A stretch of 64,000 nucleotides of DNA from Omphiscola glabra (GCA_964017045.1 OZ024798.1:6407793-6471792), one strand, 5' to 3'; positions 24,827 to 39,800 are shown, counted from the first letter of the stretch. Numbers and translations are program-made. The notes: generated from the sequence alone by a model not told the origin.

Positions 24827-27800
24827 CTGTATTAGCTATATTTACTGTATTACCTATATTTATTGCTGTATTATCTATATTTTCAGCATTAGCTTCATTT
24901 TAATTTATAAGCTTTATTTTATTATTAGCTATATTTAATATATAAATTATATGTACTGTATTAGCTTTATTTGATGAATTATCTTTATTTACTGTATTAG
25001 ATGTATTTTTATGTATGAGCTATATTTGCTGTAAACTATATTTGATTATTATCGATATTGCTGTATTATCTATGTTTCCTGTATCAGCTATATTTGCTGT
25101 ATTAGCTATAATTACCCCATTTGATTTATTACTTTATTTGTTTTATTACTGTATTAGCTTTATTTGCTGTATTCGCTGTATTTGATATAAGGTATATTTG
25201 CTGCATGAGCTGTATGTCATGTATTAGCAAAATGTACTGTATTAGCTTTTTACTGTATTAACTATATTTGATTATTAGCTTTATTTGCTGAATTAGCTAC
25301 AGTTGATGTAGGAGCTATATTTGCTGTATTAGCTATATTACTGTATTAGCTTTATTTGATGTATTTGTCAAATTTAATGTGCTAGCTATATTCTACTGTA
25401 CTAGCTATCTTTGATGATTTAGCTATATTTGATGATTTAGATGTCTTTGATATTTTAGTTACATTTGATATTTGAGCTATATTTGATGCAAGCGCTTTAT
25501 TTAGTGTTTTAGCTATATTTGTTTTACTTGCTATATGTACTGTATTAGCTTTCTTTACAGTATTAGCTGTATTTGCTATATTAGCTATATTTGATGTTAT
25601 AGATATATTGTTTCTGTATTAGATATATTTTTTCTGTGTTAGCTATATTTTTTTTTTTAATTTAAGCTTAAATCTCTGGATCACCTTAGTATATAGTTGC
25701 ATTTTTTATGTTACAGAAAAATGACGCTAGAATCATTATTGTGAGCATGTACGAAGACAAGGCTCGGAAAGTAATGTGTACGGTAAGCAACTCTCTTCTG
25801 TCAGGCTCACCAAAACACTTCTTAGAAAGATTACAAAAGGTTCAAAACTCAGCTGCTAGGCTAGTTTTAAAGGCAAAAAAACGTGATCACGTCACACCAC
25901 TACTTCATTCACTTCATTGGCTACCTGTACAAGCACGGATTGATTATAAACTCTCTGTTCTGTGCCACCACTTTTTCTCGAATTCCTGCCCTTCATATCT
26001 AACCAAAATTCTCTCTGTCTATTCACCCCTTCGACAGCTTCGCTCCTCCGCAGACGATCGTATTCTTTCTGTCCCTAAGACTCGCACAAAAACATACGGT
26101 GAAAGATCTTTCTCTTACTGTGCCCCCAAACAATGGAATTCTCTTCCACTACACATCAGAAATATATCAACCATCACAGCCTTCAAAACTGCACTCAAAA
26201 CACACCTCTTTAAACTTTACTATCCTGACTGATTCCCCCTCTGAAAGTTAAACGATGCTGCTGAGTGCCGTCCATGACGTCACATGTAAATTGTTATGGA
26301 ATGGTTGGTTTTTAATTGATATTTTTTAAGTTCATTTTAATTTGCATGTACAGCGTGGTGAGCCCAGCCCTAGGCTGGGGTACCACGCTATAGAAAACTA
26401 CCCATAATAATAATAATAATAATAACTCGGAAAGTGATGTGTACGGTAAGCTACAGCTTAATTATTTAAAAATCTCCTCTCACATGCAATATACATAATA
26501 ATATATCCGGGTACCACTCAAATGTGAATTTATCATTTATTTTACCCCTCAAATTCTCTCTAAATTTGAAACGGAAAAATCGTACAAAATTTTATTGCTT
26601 ACATGTAGCTGAACATGGACAAAGTTTTACAATGTGCGCTATCTTCCCGTACTGTCCTATAATGTTATATTTAACATCACAGTTCCCAATATACTGTACA
26701 AATTATTCAAAGACACACACACACACAAAACATGTCCTGTCCCTGTTAACAGTTACTTCAGAAGTACGTTATCAACATTTTTTTGCACAAACTCAGTTGA
26801 ACTCAAACTGTAACCGAAAATGTCACAATATCAATTTTATGTCCCCTGGTTCACGAACTAAAGCAAAGGATGACAGTTGCCTGTTTTAATTCACGGCGGT
26901 GTTTCCTTACGACTTGAAGGAACCTCTCCTGTTCCATACGTTCTTAGACAATTTGCCATATTATGTTGCAATGGATCTCGCAATACGGAGGTTAACCTCG
27001 TCATCGATGGCTGCGCTTTGGGACAGTGTGCTGCCGAGATAAGAAAAGCCATTCACCACCTTAAGTCTTTCGCCATAAACTTTGATGTTGGGCTCATCAT
27101 AAGGTCTGTGAGGAGCTGGCTGGTACGGGACCTCTGTCTTTTTTGTGTTAATGATGAGCCCGAAGTTTGTGCAGGCATTGGACAAGTTTGTGCCGCTGTC
27201 TTGCATATCAACTTCTGGTACAGCGTTTAGGGCACAGTCGTCTGCATACAGGAGGTCCCTGATGGTGTCTGTCAGGACCTTTGCTTTGGCATGTAACCTC
27301 TTGAGGTTGCATAGATAATCGTCAGTTCGGTATCTGAGACCATTTCCAGCGTCTCCCTCCCTGAAGGCATCAGTCAGCATTGCGGCAAACATGAGGCTGA
27401 AAAGTGTTGGGGCAAGTACACAGCCTTGTTTCTTGCCGTTAGTTACAGAGAATGGTTTGGGTGTCTCTCCATTATCCCGAACTCTATCCTGCATACCATC
27501 ATGGAATAGTCGTAGCATTCACGCAAACTTCCTGGGGCATCCATATTTGGCCACGATCTTCCAAACACCCTCTCTAGTAACAGTGTCGAAAGCTTTCGTC
27601 AGAAATACATAGGAAGTGAAGAGATCAAGATTTTGTTCCCTGCATTTTTTTCTGTAGCTGTCTGTTCGCAAACACCATATCGGTGGTTCCTATTTCCCTC
27701 TGGAAGCCGCATTGACTTTCTGGTAGTAGACCCTTCTCAAAATGCCTATTAAGACGGTTTAGCAAGATTCGGCTAATATCTTGCCTGCAATTGAGAGCAG

Positions 27801-30800
27801 TGATATGTCACGATGGTTGCCGCATGATTGACGGTTCCTTTTACGCTTGTACAGGTGAACAATAGATGCAGCTTTGAAGTCCTGTGGAATGGTCTCTTCC
27901 TGCCACATAAGTATGAACAGCTGGTGAAGCTTTGCAGTAGAGCGGTGCCCCCTTGTTTTCCATGAAATGAGTGATGATAATATTACACGAGCTGTGTTGT
28001 TACAGGACTTAAGTGAGGAAGAGTGGCGGGAGTCGAGACGGCTGGGAAGATGATTGAGTGCAGTTAATTACCATGGCGTTCTACGTGTCTGGCCACGATC
28101 TCATCGATTCACATCACTTTTCTGCCTTTTGTCCAAGTAGTGGTTCTTCCGCACAATTTGCCAGATCCAGTCTTTAACATGCTACTGGGGAAAAGCCCCT
28201 TTTACCCTCAACCTAGTTTTGCCGGCTGGTCGAAACCGTTGTCCGGGGTGTGGCCGCTCTGCATGTTACAGCTTCTCGGAGCCACATGTGAGAGCTGAGT
28301 ACAGTGTAGTGACCAAAGATTGATTAGCTACCCCAAAGGGGTACGACTGCTGCTCAATCAGAAGTACTTTCTATCTAGTCTAGAGGTACCCCATACATAG
28401 CCATATGGGTGTATATGTATATGTAATAGATAAAAGCAGCACTCAATTTTAATTAAATAAATCAACATTTTATCGCAATGAATGAACACATGAAAACATA
28501 CCAGCCCATAGACCTACCAGTAGCAATGAATGAACACATGAAAACATACCAGCCCATAGACCTACCAGTAGCAATGAATGAACACATGAAAACATACCAG
28601 CCCATAGACCTACCAGTAGCAATGAATGAACACATGAAAACATACCAGCCCATAGACCTACCAGTAGCAATGAATGTACACATGAAAACATACCAGCCCA
28701 AAGACCTACCAGTATCAATGAATGTACACATGAAAACATACCAGCCCATTGACCTACCAGTAGCAATGAATGTACACATGAAAACATACCAGCCCAAAGA
28801 CCTACCAGTAGCAATGAATGTACACATGAAAACATACCAGCCCAAAGACCTACCAGTAGCAATGAATGAACACATGAAAACATACCAGCCCATAGACCTA
28901 CCAGTAGCAATGAATGAACACATGAAAACATACCAGCCCATAGACCTACCAGTAGCAATGAATGTACACATGAAAACATACCAGCCCAAAGACCTACCAG
29001 TAGCAATGAATGTACACATGAAAACATACCAGCCCATAGACCTACCAGTAGCAATGAATGAACACATGAAAACATACCAGCCCATAGACCTACCAGTAGC
29101 AATGAATGTACACATGAAAACATACCAGCCCATAGACCTACCAGTAGATATCAAAATATCTGCATGAAACTTGGCAAAGTTACTTTTAAGTTACTATGCA
29201 TCACAAAGTGATTGAGACATTGAAGATGTTGATTTTTTGGCCTTTATAGTGAATGACACCCTAATATAATAGTATATAATATAGGACCAAATAAAATATA
29301 GAGAGACATCGCATTATTTGCTATTAAAAATATGATCAAATTTTTAAATATCGCGCTTAATTCCTAAATTGTGTATTGTGTGTCATGAAGTAAACAGATC
29401 GATTCATGGCGTCACCAACATTGTTGCCTCGTGGCTTGCTTGTTTCAAGTGGCCCCAAGTTTGAAATCTCATATCAACAATCTTAGTTACCGAGCGAGCA
29501 CCGTGGAATTTCACATGACGGAACTCGTCGGGAAGTTCATTACGTCTTGACTCTGTCCCATCGTGTAAGCTCGGCTTCAATAGGACGCGGTAGAAACCGT
29601 GTAAAGGGAAGAATAGTGTAAATGGCGGAGGGGTGGAAGGGTGGTGAAGGGGTTTTGGGAGTTGGTGGGTGAGGAGTGGGGATTAGTGGGTCAGGAATGG
29701 GAACTTGTGAGTGAGGGTCGGAAGCTGGTATTACATTTGTCAGGGCTAACAGAATAGCATTAAATTTTCGGGTAAGATAATTTTGGAGTTTTATCCACCC
29801 ACAAATGGCACACTTCAGTGCTACTTTAGCTGGCGGCACATGCACGCATTATCTGGCGGCACATGCACGCATTATCTGGCGGCACATGCACGCATTATCT
29901 GGCGGCACATGCACGCATTATCTGGCGGCACATGCACGCATTAGCTGAAAATGTAGTAGTCAATCTCGATTCAAACCACACTAAGGTCATCACGGTGTAC
30001 AACAGTGTCAATTTAATGTTAAAATAAATTAACTGTATAGGAAGATCTCCAACTGCCTTAATTACTCCTGCCATTTAAGCTTTATGTTTAGTCTCATTCG
30101 TGCATCCAAAATTATTTTACCCCCGAGAGCAAAAGTTTCTTTGTATACATTTAGTCATTTTCGTAGTGACATTGACCTTCGTCTCCCCAGGTCTACAACT
30201 TGGAGGGCGGTGGGAACAGGAAGCAGGCGTGGTACAAGAAGGTCGTATGGGTGGTGCCCCGACTCTATGAAATGTACTGGATGGACTTAGAGGACTCGAC
30301 CATCAACTGCACGAAGGCGCAAATACGAGAGGTAGAGTCCGAGCTTGAGGTCAAGGTTACAATTACAATTAACGCTAATCTGTTTTAAGATATTGTCAAA
30401 TAGGATGAATGGATTAATCCTTTTTCGGAATTGTTTAATAGATAAGGGAGGGATTCACTGATAGGGGGGAAAAATATGTCTTCGCTCTAATATTGTTATT
30501 ATTGTTGGTCCTTCGCACGCGCTGATGACGAAGGCATGATGAATAGTAGCCTTGACTTGAGTAGTAGCCTTGACTTGAGTATTAGCCTTGACTTGAGTAG
30601 TAGTCTTGACTTGAGTAGTAGTCTTGACTTGAGTAGTAGTCTTGACTTGGGTAGTAGCCTTGACTTGAGTAGTAGCCTTGACTTGAGTAGTAGCCTTGAC
30701 TTGAGTAGTAGCCTTGACTTGAGTAGTAGTCTTGACTTGAGTAGTAGTCTTGACTTGAGTAGTAGCCTTGACATGAGTAGTAGCCTTGACTTGAGCTTTA

Positions 30801-33800
30801 TTTTGTTTTAAGTAAAGGAGAATTGCTCAATTTGTCGGCCTCACTCTCTCGTCCGATGGCAAGACCTGGTCAAGACGACTTGAAATAGACCAGTATGCCG
30901 TAGATGACCAGCAGTAGATGACCAGCAGTGTTTTTTAAACGTGTTTCGCTGTGCTCTTTATGCTTTCCACGTCGCAGGAGTTGTCGGAATTTTCATTGTG
31001 TCAATGTCATACCGCCTACGGGTCTCCATCTCCGGGTTCATTTCAGAGTTTGCCTTGTTGAAGTTGAGTGAGACATCCAAAGTTAACTAGTCCAGGATCG
31101 GCTGGAGCCCCAGGCAGACTTAACTTTTGCACCCCTCATAAGTATAATTTAAAAAATATTTGTAAGGAAAGAACATGCCCCCCCCCTTTTTTTTTTCGAG
31201 CACCTGCCCTAGTTGCCGGTACCTTGAGCCGGCCCTGAAATAGTCCTATCCACCAGCTTATTTCATCCATTAAGTACAGTTGCTGCCTAACTTATTGTAA
31301 GACGTCTATACAACGGGGTCTTGGTGGTTCCTTATATAGATAGCAATTAACTTACTTTGTGTTGATATTATACGTTATCGACATAATAGGGGGAAAAACG
31401 TTATTTTAAACGTAGCTCAGGTCAAGCAGGGATTGGTCACATGACTTTTTATCCCTTCTATCTGTAATATCCCATCTCTATCTAATATCACCACCTCTCG
31501 CGATGACCTTCTCTGTCTCCTATCACCCACCTCTCGCGATGACCTTCTCTGTCTCCTATCACCACCTCTCGCGATGGCCGTCTCTGTCTCCTATCACCCA
31601 CCTCTCGCGATGACCTTCTCTGCCTCCTATCACCACCTTTCGCGATGACCTACTCTGCCTCCTATCACCACCTCTCGCGATGACCTTCTCTGTCTCCTAT
31701 CACCACCTCTCGCGATGGCCTTCTCGTGAACCCGCTCTATTTCTCATAGGTTCCCGTTTAGTCTTCTCTCCGGCCCTCCCTCTATCACTCTTTCCCTCTT
31801 TATCATGTCTTTCCCCAACTCTCAGACCTCGTCATAAGATAATAAAAAAGGAGCTGACAGTGTTCAATAAACATTACATCGGTTGATTAAACCCGGTGGT
31901 TTAAACTCGCCTACATTACTCCGCTGTTACTCCGCAGGTACTAGGGAAGTATTTCACCATCGGGTCACAGGCCTACGACCGAGACACGAACTACGTGGCT
32001 GAAAATGGAGTCGTCCCTTCTAATTTCACACAGCTGTTCAATGGTCGAGCTCTGTTCGAGTAAGAATTTAAGGTGGCCGGTGTTTTGTTGGCTTGTTGTT
32101 GTTGTTGCAGTAGAGGGGAGAGATCGCAGAGCATCAATATGTAACAATCCACATAAACAGGACGACTGTCCCTATTGCAAACAAGAATAATTACAATATT
32201 TCTATTTAAAGATGTAACATTAAGCCACGAATCCAATCGACCTGAGCCATTCTCTTCTTCCAATATTCTTAGCTCTCCTTCTGTCCTATTCTGGGAAAAA
32301 ATTAATCTTGCATAAATTAAACTCATCTCTCTTCACCCTGAAAGTAATTCGCTTAATTTGAATAACTTAATAAAAAAAATATGTAAAAATCTTATGTTTA
32401 TTTAAACAACGGCACGATAGAGTTACTGTTTATTTACCAAATTATGTGGTATATCCTCCAAATATCGTTGTTAACAAAGGAAATATTCTTTTTTTTGTGT
32501 TGTTGTTGTTTAAAGAATTACAGTAAAACATACTTGATAATAAAATAATAATTTGTGCCTGATCTTAACGTGCAAGTTGAACACAGTTTCATTATTATAT
32601 ATACAAAATCCACGTCATTTAGTCCTATTTCTTTTACATATATTCTTTTTCATATCGAGTGCAGTTGAATCACAAAGAAAATCTAAGCATTCACTTAGAA
32701 TCATCGTGAATAAAATTGTCATCAAAAATTGACAGAAATACTTGGCCCAATCCCCCCCCCCACATCAAATCCTAGCACTTCCCACTACACCCCTGCGCCC
32801 TAGCGAAAGCTATTACAACCTTACCCTTTTGTATGTCCATTCAAATTTCAGGTTCAAAAAGTGCAAGTAAGCCACTATAGACATAATTTAAACACATTTG
32901 TATTGATCTCAAATGGCTACATTATGGCTACATTGACTCCATCCCCTCTACAAAGCTGTAGGTAGTAAATTATTAAACCTGAAATACTACTTCCAATCAA
33001 TTTTCTGACTTACTCACCACAGCGCCGTCAAAGACGACATCTCTCCAGAGTTCCTGTCAATGTTCAACCATGGTTTCCACGACGACAACTCTTTAGTAGG
33101 TCAGCACAGAGCACCGGAAGCGTACGACTGTGTGTGGGCAATAGCCAGAGCCCTAAACAACACGCTTGCCTACCTCATCAACTCGGGTAAAAAAAAACAA
33201 AAAAAAAAAAATTAAAAAAAAAAACGCACAGTTACCTTATTAGCCAAGCAGTTATTTCTCTGCCTTAATACGTTGTCAAGGGTCAAGTACGTTGTCTAGG
33301 GTCAAGTACGTTGTCAAGGGTCAAGAACTCAATGCAAATATCTCGAAATATATATATATATAACTACTAACATACCAATTGATGCGTCTCATCACATGCA
33401 CAAGTACGATATCAACAACTTGCAATGCTATGTCATATCAACAAACTGCAATGTTATGTTTTATCAACAAACTGCATTGGTATGTCATATTAACAACCTG
33501 CAATGCTATGTCTTATCAACAAACTGCAATGTTATGTTTTTATCAACAAACTGCAATGCTATGTCATATCAACAAACTGCAATGTTATGTCTTATCAACA
33601 AACTGCAATGTTATGTTTTATCAACAAACTGCATTGGTATGTCTTATCAACAAACTGCATTGGTATGTCTTATCAACAAACTGCAATGTTATGTCTTATC
33701 AACAAAGTTTCTCCAATAAATCTCGACACAAAAAACACGCTCACTAAACAAATGGAATATTCCAAAATATAAATTTCAAAGAAAACGCTCACGAAACAAC

Positions 33801-36800
33801 AAGTACCAGATATTACCCCGGGTAATAAAACACTTTAATTCTTTATGACCTTAGTTATAAACACAGAATGAAAATATTTCGTAATAGTTCAGCAGCCCCT
33901 GTGGCTGAAGGGGGAACTCAGATATTTAAATGGTCCAATGATGTGATGTTTGAATGCAGCGTGCAACCACCCAAGAAGTGGCGAAGGTTCAGTTAATTGA
34001 TTTTGTATAAAGGTAATTAAGTGACTTGCTTTCTAAAAAAAAATGAAGTAATTTGTATGACTACCTACACCAATGCTCACCTAATACTTAAAGAGGGGTG
34101 TTCTGATTGAAATGATCCAATACCATGCTGTTATCCCAAGATGCTCCGGTTCTAACATCATCGTTTTGCTGCAGGAGACAAAAGAAGACTGGAAGACTTC
34201 CACTACAAGGATTCCTTTTTCTCCCAGCTTATCCAGTCAGCCATGCGTAACGTCACCTTCAAGGCCCTGTCTGGTCCGTTCTCCTTCAATGACAATGGTG
34301 AAAGGTTGCCAGGGATACTGATATCAAGATTTAACGGCGGTGAGCTGGAAAAGATCCAATGTCTTAGTTCATTTGTGTCCAAACAATCTTTCTTGAACGT
34401 GTATTACTGACAACGAATTTCTCATGCTTATTTTGAATTTTAATTTAACATTTTTTTTTTTTTAATTAAATTTTTTTAAAATTCAATAAAAAGCTCATAA
34501 AATCGAAATTTCCTTTGATTATGCGAATATTAAAACTATTCGAATGGATGTGTCCAGGGTATGTATATTCAAATGATTTGTGGAAATATACGTTTTATGT
34601 GGAATTTTAATCAGGCCGTACCAAATTTAGAGGCGCAGGTAGTAGCGACCCAGTACGGTGGTGAATTTGTTTTGGAGATGATGCAGGCGGTTGCTACCTG
34701 GTACAGTGGTGAATTAGTCTGGTACCTCTTAGTTAGTTGGCCTCTTGGATGTGCTCTTAAAATAAACACGAGGGAACTGAATTTCTATTTGATGATGCTT
34801 ACATTTTGTGTTTAAAAATACGTAAGTTAAAATAAATTCAATATATTGCCCCATTCTGATTTCTTCCTCAGATAACACGTCTAGGTTTATAGATTTTGGC
34901 AGGTGTCACCTGAATGGGACCGGAATCTGGGACTGCAACTTGAATGACACTAAAATCGTGTGGGAAAATGGTCAGTATGCAAATAGATGTAAAAAATCTA
35001 CCAGATCCTGTTGGCACTATGTCATATAAATCCTGTTATTTTTTATACAAGGTCAGATTCCCGTTGACGGTCTACAGAAAGAAGCCAGGGTCATGCGGAT
35101 CAACTGTCAGTTAAGATATTCCTTCTGGTCAGTGGCCAGTCTGGGCATCGTGTTATCCCTCTGTCTGTTGGTGTTTAATGTGGTCAAGAGAACGCACAGG
35201 TTGGTCTGGAATTATCAGTAAGATAAGATAAGATAACATAAGATTCTTTTGTTGATCAAAAAAATGAACATGTTTTTGATTACAATGTACACATTCATTA
35301 TTAGAAAATACATTTAAATACTCTTACAAAGAGAATTTTTTTTTTGCTAGAACTGTTTAACACAAAACTTCTACAGTGGTTCTCAAACGAAAAAATCAGC
35401 ATTCACATGCCACGGAACTTCAACCAATTAGTGACAATATCGACTTTAAGAGTGACAATATTGATTTAAAGAGTGACAATATCGACTTTAAGAGTGACAA
35501 TATTGATTTTAAGAGTGACAATATCGACTTGAAGAGTGACAATATTGATTTTAAGAGTGACAATATCGACTTGAAGAGTGACAATATTGATTTTAAGAGT
35601 GACAATATCGACTTGAAGAGTGACAATACTGACGTTAAGAAAGATGATTATTTAAATATTTTAGCAGCCGATTGAATTGGGAATAATTTTTAAAAAAATA
35701 TATTTCATTTTAAAAATTGATTTGAGATCATCCTGTAGTGATCATTTCCCCTTGACATCATCCTGTAGTGATCACTTCACCTTGACATCATCCTGTAGTG
35801 ATCAATGCACCCGAAGATATTTGCATTAGATGTTTGTTGTTTCAATCTCTGAACACAACAAACATAAATTATGTCACAAATTATATCATTTTGAGTGAAG
35901 TCCTCATAATTCGACAAGTACTTAAATTTGTGCATGCATTTTTTTAACAGAACTACTCATTAAAATGAGTTGAACATTTACGACATTCTTAACTGCATCA
36001 ATCAAATAGTTTCATAGCCAGGGTTAGTGGCGCCCCAGGTGCGGGTCAAAAAAACACCATCTGTCCGAAAATCCTGCCCCCCCCCCAATTAAAGAAAAAG
36101 TGCCGAAATGGGAGGACCGCCCCTTCTGATTGAACCCATCTTACTACGCCACTGCATTCACATATTGCTTACACACAAAACTAACTCTGTCTTGAAGCTG
36201 GAATAAGCGTCAAGTTATTTCTTGCGTTTCAGAATCATCAAAATGTCGTCACCTAAACTCAACAACCTCATCCTTGTGGGCTGCATGGTGTCCTACAGCA
36301 CGGTGTTTATCTTGGAGGGAGATGGCATCACCTGTGTGGTAGGTTCTAGGCAGAATGATCAGTCGGGGACCTTATGTCTGTGTTGTGATTTTTCTTTTAA
36401 AGTAGTGAGAAATGTTCACATGTAAGTAAGATATAAGGGCTGGCAGCAAGAATATCTTAATTCGTATTTACAGCAAAACCGAGTTAAGAAAAGTTACAGA
36501 GAAAAATCACCTTATTATACATCAGTGTCATATGATTGAAAACTCAATCGTTAAAAATGACTAAACCTAAGTCATACAAACAGATTCTCACTTTTATGAG
36601 GCGTTTATTTTGTTTCAATGCTTCTAGTCTGCCCAATCATTTTATTTGATTGACCCAATTGTCTTCCTATTCCCCACAGTTCCATACATTCACCATTGTA
36701 TTGGGATTTTCCCTGAGCTTTGGCGCCTTGTTTGCTAAGACCTGGCGAGTCTACGAGATTTTTACAGCTGGCCACAAGGTCCTCAACACAAGGGTCAGAT

Positions 36801-39800
36801 TATACATTTCTTTTTTCATTGTTTTTTTATTTAATTTAAAGTAACAAAATGTTTATTCTATTTTTACCACGTTACCAGTTCGGCTGTAACAACATTTCCT
36901 TCTTTTGTCAACGAATAATAAAATTTGTATTAAATAGATCAATCAAATTTGACCTCATTCTTCTGTGGTAGCATTTTTCACTGTCTGGGTGTAAATAGAA
37001 ACCAGTGAATAGCAAACAATGAAGAGAACAGAGCTAAAATACTCTGGAACCTGAAAATAACACAAATCTTTGAAACCGAAGCAAAAGTGGTGCTATTTGA
37101 AGCACTTATAATTTTTTGTAGGTTCATCCTTCTATATATTAAGGGCCCGCGATCAATGTATTGCATGTACAGGAGATTTTGCAATGTTTCTGTGCCTGGT
37201 GTTGAAGAGGATTATTCACTGGTTGCAAGGGCTACTTAGTGAGGGTATCATGCACGTGGGGTTGGAAGTCCTGAGGCAATAGACGCAAATATGTTAAGCT
37301 AGTGTTGTCGCCTCAACTGTTCCTTTTGGACGCTTGTTCCAGTCCCTGATTGTCTTTGGCAGGAATGAGCAGTTCCTGTACTGTCTTCTTGGTGGTATGA
37401 GCCGGAACTGCCTGTCATGGCCTCGTCGCTGTCTATGGGCGAGAGGGACGAGTTTCTGTTTAATAATATGCGGCCATATTTTTCGAAAGCTCCTTTTAAA
37501 AATTGATAAACAAATATATATATATATATAATGTATTTTTTTTTATCAATGACGCCTTGTGGCTAATCTAAAACTATACAACTATTAAAAATTTCTCAAA
37601 CTCTAGATTAAAGTTTTTAATGTGACTATGCAAAGCACACCAAAACATATACACTTGGTCTCGCATATGTGAAATTAATAAAGAGTTAAATTAAACCTAG
37701 CCAAGATTATTGCACATTATAAAATTGCATCCAAAAATAAGAGAATTAATTCTAATTAAACTATCAAAAGTCTGTGCTCTCCAATTGTCCAGATGTTACG
37801 AGACAGTAGCTTGTTCCTCATCGTGGCCGTCCTGGTGGTCATCAACAGTTTGACTCTAGTTGGCTGGATGGTGGCCTCCCCCCAGGAGCCGACGCTGGTC
37901 AACATTAGCACTACGCCTGTAGGTTATGGTCTGCTTCTCCGTTCTAATTGTCCTTAAAGATCTAATCACCCTAATTTTTTTTATTATATATTTTTAGAAG
38001 TAAATTTTATCGAATGGTAATTGGCAATGTGCAATAAACGTTTAAAATTGTTTTATTGAATTATATGATTGTATGGGACTCGCTAACCTTAGATGCCAAC
38101 TCATCTATGAGAAGGGAAAACACCTATTTTAAACCCGGATATGGAGTCCCGTAGGCGGATAACATTGACACAATGAAAATTCCGGCAACTCCTGCGACGC
38201 TACTGGTGCCAGGCCATATCATCCACATATGATGCTCCCTTGGGGTTATCCAGATGCATGGAGAGGCGATTTACTGTCTGCGGAACCAGATTATTCTCTG
38301 GTTCTGGTAGCGTACGTTGCTGCATCCATACACTGGCATATGTGGAACGGCTGGGGAAGCGATGCTGCCATCCTAACGGCTCCTAGCAGATTCCAGGGCA
38401 GCCTTGAAGATTTCGATAGATGTCGAGTTCCTAAAAGAACAAAACCCAAAGCCTTGTGACGGACGGATGTCAGAGAATAACAATACAAAAGACATTTTCC
38501 AGATAAAAACCAGCACTGGTAGCCATGATATATTGACATTGCCCCATTGTCATCATTGAAAATTAAAAAAGGTATTATATTCATTTTTTTAGAAATGTAA
38601 AATTATGTTAATAAAAAGTCAAAAGGAAAACTGCAAAAAGATCTTTGACTCGTTCAGGAAAGTCAGTATTAAGATAAAAATACATCGCTTTTATAAAAAT
38701 TCGTCTTACTTAAAAATATCTTCAGTCTCCTACGAACAAAGATATCGAGTACATCAACCAGTATCGAAGATGCGATTCTGCTTATCGACTCCACTTCATG
38801 GCCACACTCCTGGCCATCCAAGGCGTCGTGATACTGTTTGGTACATTCCTAGCGATCCAAACCCGGAAGGTGAGAAATGTAATGCTGATTGCTGCTAGGA
38901 AGGTGAGTCCATGTCATGTTGATAGCTGCCAGGAAGTGAGTCCATGTAATGTTGATAGGTGCCATGAAGGTGAGTCCATGCAATGTTGAGAGCTGCCAGG
39001 AAGGTGAGTCCATGTATTGTTGATAGCTACCAGGAAGGTGAGTCCATGTAATGTTGAGAGCTGCCAGGAAGTGAGTCCATGTAATGTTGAGAGCTGCCAG
39101 GAAGTGAGTCCATGTAATGTTGAGAGCTGCCAGGAAGGTGAGTCCATGTAATGTTGATAGGTGCCAGGAAGGTGAATCCATGTAATGTTGATAGCTGCCA
39201 GGAAGTGAATCCATGTAATGTTGATAGCTGCCAGGAAGGTGAGTCCATGTAATGTCGATAGGTGCCAGGAAGGTGAGTCCATGTAGTTGAGAGCTGCCAG
39301 GAAGGTGAGTCCGTGTAATGTTGATAGCTGCCAGGAAGGTGAGTCCATGTCATGTTGATAGCTGCCAGGAAGGTGAGTCCATGTCATGTTGATAGCTGCC
39401 AGGAAGCTGAGTCCATGCCATAACATGAATTTTAACAGTAAATGATATAGATCAGAAAACGTCATTTGTTGACCAACTGATGCTGGAGTGCTAGATGGTT
39501 GGGCCTTCGGTTGATGTTGGAGTGCTAGATCGTCTGACTTTCGACTGATGCTGTAGTGTTAGATCCTCTGACCTTTGACTGGTGCCAGAGCGCTAGATGG
39601 TCAGGCCTGCGGGAGATTTGCACGTGCATTTTTAATGACCATAATTTCAGAGTTATTTCTCTTAAATATCAAAGTTATTATTGGTGTGCCACATGAAACA
39701 ATTTTTTAAATTTTATTTTAATATTGAGACCATTTCCGTCCATTAATTCTTCATTTTATATTTTTCGAATAATTCATTCACATTTTAAACATATTGTGTC

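Noticed and set aside
26524..26889. 121-codon plus frame in intron 6
   Set aside because: Low-complexity composition and no recognisable content; lies between two retroelement remnants.
30332..30349. Six extra codons (VESELE) at the end of exon 7
   Set aside because: In frame and possible through donor GTCAAG, but the family alignment and the better GTAGAG donor favour the shorter exon; kept only as an alternative.
36019..36145. Possible hAT MITE (CAGGGTTAGTGGCG ... TACGCCACTG)
   Set aside because: Terminal similarity is partial and no 8 bp flanking duplication is visible.
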